From positions 1-58,332 of the forward strand of contig JAFEGX010000044.1 in the NCBI GenBank assembly GCA_018239675.1: a stretch of 58,332 bases of DNA. Direction: 5' to 3'. This document shows, piece after piece, positions 58,301 through 58,332 of this stretch. Source of the DNA: Verrucomicrobiota bacterium. Lineage in GTDB: Bacteria > Verrucomicrobiota > Verrucomicrobiia > Opitutales > Opitutaceae. A program made the position numbers and the translations under genes. Numbering within the stretch: the first letter of the stretch is position 1; the number at the start of each line of letters is the position of its first letter. The notes beneath the pieces are model-generated. The model was not told where the DNA came from and did no database searches. It saw nothing but the letters and a program-made list of their open reading frames with translations.

Positions 58301-58332
58301 AGGATCTTCTCCGTGATTTTGCTGAGGTGCCG

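Noticed and set aside
1..58332. tRNA, rRNA, prophage or biosynthetic gene cluster
   Set aside because: Reading both strands I found no cloverleaf with a TTCRA arm, no rRNA segment, no integrase or phage structural gene and no NRPS/PKS-type protein. A short tRNA could still be missed without a covariance search.

Overview
The window is GC-rich chromosomal DNA with ordinary bacterial housekeeping genes, and I see no phage, plasmid, insertion sequence, CRISPR array, rRNA or tRNA. The gene complement (FtsK and a RodZ-like HTH protein side by side, NfeD/FloA, DUF4199, TAtT-DctP-DctQM TRAP transporter, GH78 and GH29 glycosidases, DUF748/AsmA-like proteins) and the abundant word-like intergenic repeats suggest a verrucomicrobial genome, most likely Opitutaceae. 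That placement is inference from gene content; there is no marker RNA to confirm it.

Layout. 1-5.6 kb: end of a membrane protein and its terminator; an ECF sigma factor, membrane-anchored partner and PDZ protein operon; DUF4199; a coupled tatA-smr-phosphodiesterase operon with overlapping stops and starts. 5.6-11 kb: divergent AraC regulator and PhyH-type dioxygenase, Rieske protein, epimerase-like protein, and an nfeD-floA-membrane protein operon. 11-19 kb: rodZ-like gene, ftsK, manA, a short AsmA-like protein, grpE and dnaJ. 19-27 kb: Gfo/Idh/MocA oxidoreductase, CHASE2 adenylate cyclase, ruvB, murA, a disordered Arg/Gly-rich protein, dimeric dUTPase. 27-32.6 kb: thioesterase, peroxiredoxin, a large DUF748 protein, two small Cys-rich proteins. 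32.6-39.8 kb: nucleotidyltransferase and GNAT pair, EttA, GH78 rhamnosidase, methyltransferase, secreted MsrA. 40-45 kb: Hsp33, PnuC with a nicotinamide riboside kinase-like ATPase, malic enzyme, TcdA. 45-48.9 kb: two small unknowns, coupled sufE-tatD, NERD protein, PAP2 phosphatase. 49-54 kb: a four-gene TRAP operon divergent from a LysR regulator. 54-58.3 kb: small secreted protein, GH29 fucosidase, GNAT, and an unknown protein of lower GC content.

The most unusual feature is in the intergenic DNA. Nearly every spacer longer than about 90 bp holds an imperfect inverted repeat whose arms are built from short words repeated every 9-10 bp (for example GCGAAG, ACGGAG, CGCTAAT). At least eight word families recur, some tens of kb apart. 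Arms of different families are joined in a fixed order or nested inside one another, and one element (57525-57769) is an almost perfect 54-bp inverted repeat. They lie mostly at gene 3' ends, and none is accompanied by a transposase in this window. They are the best candidate here for an undescribed system, either a non-autonomous element family or an RNA-structure family.
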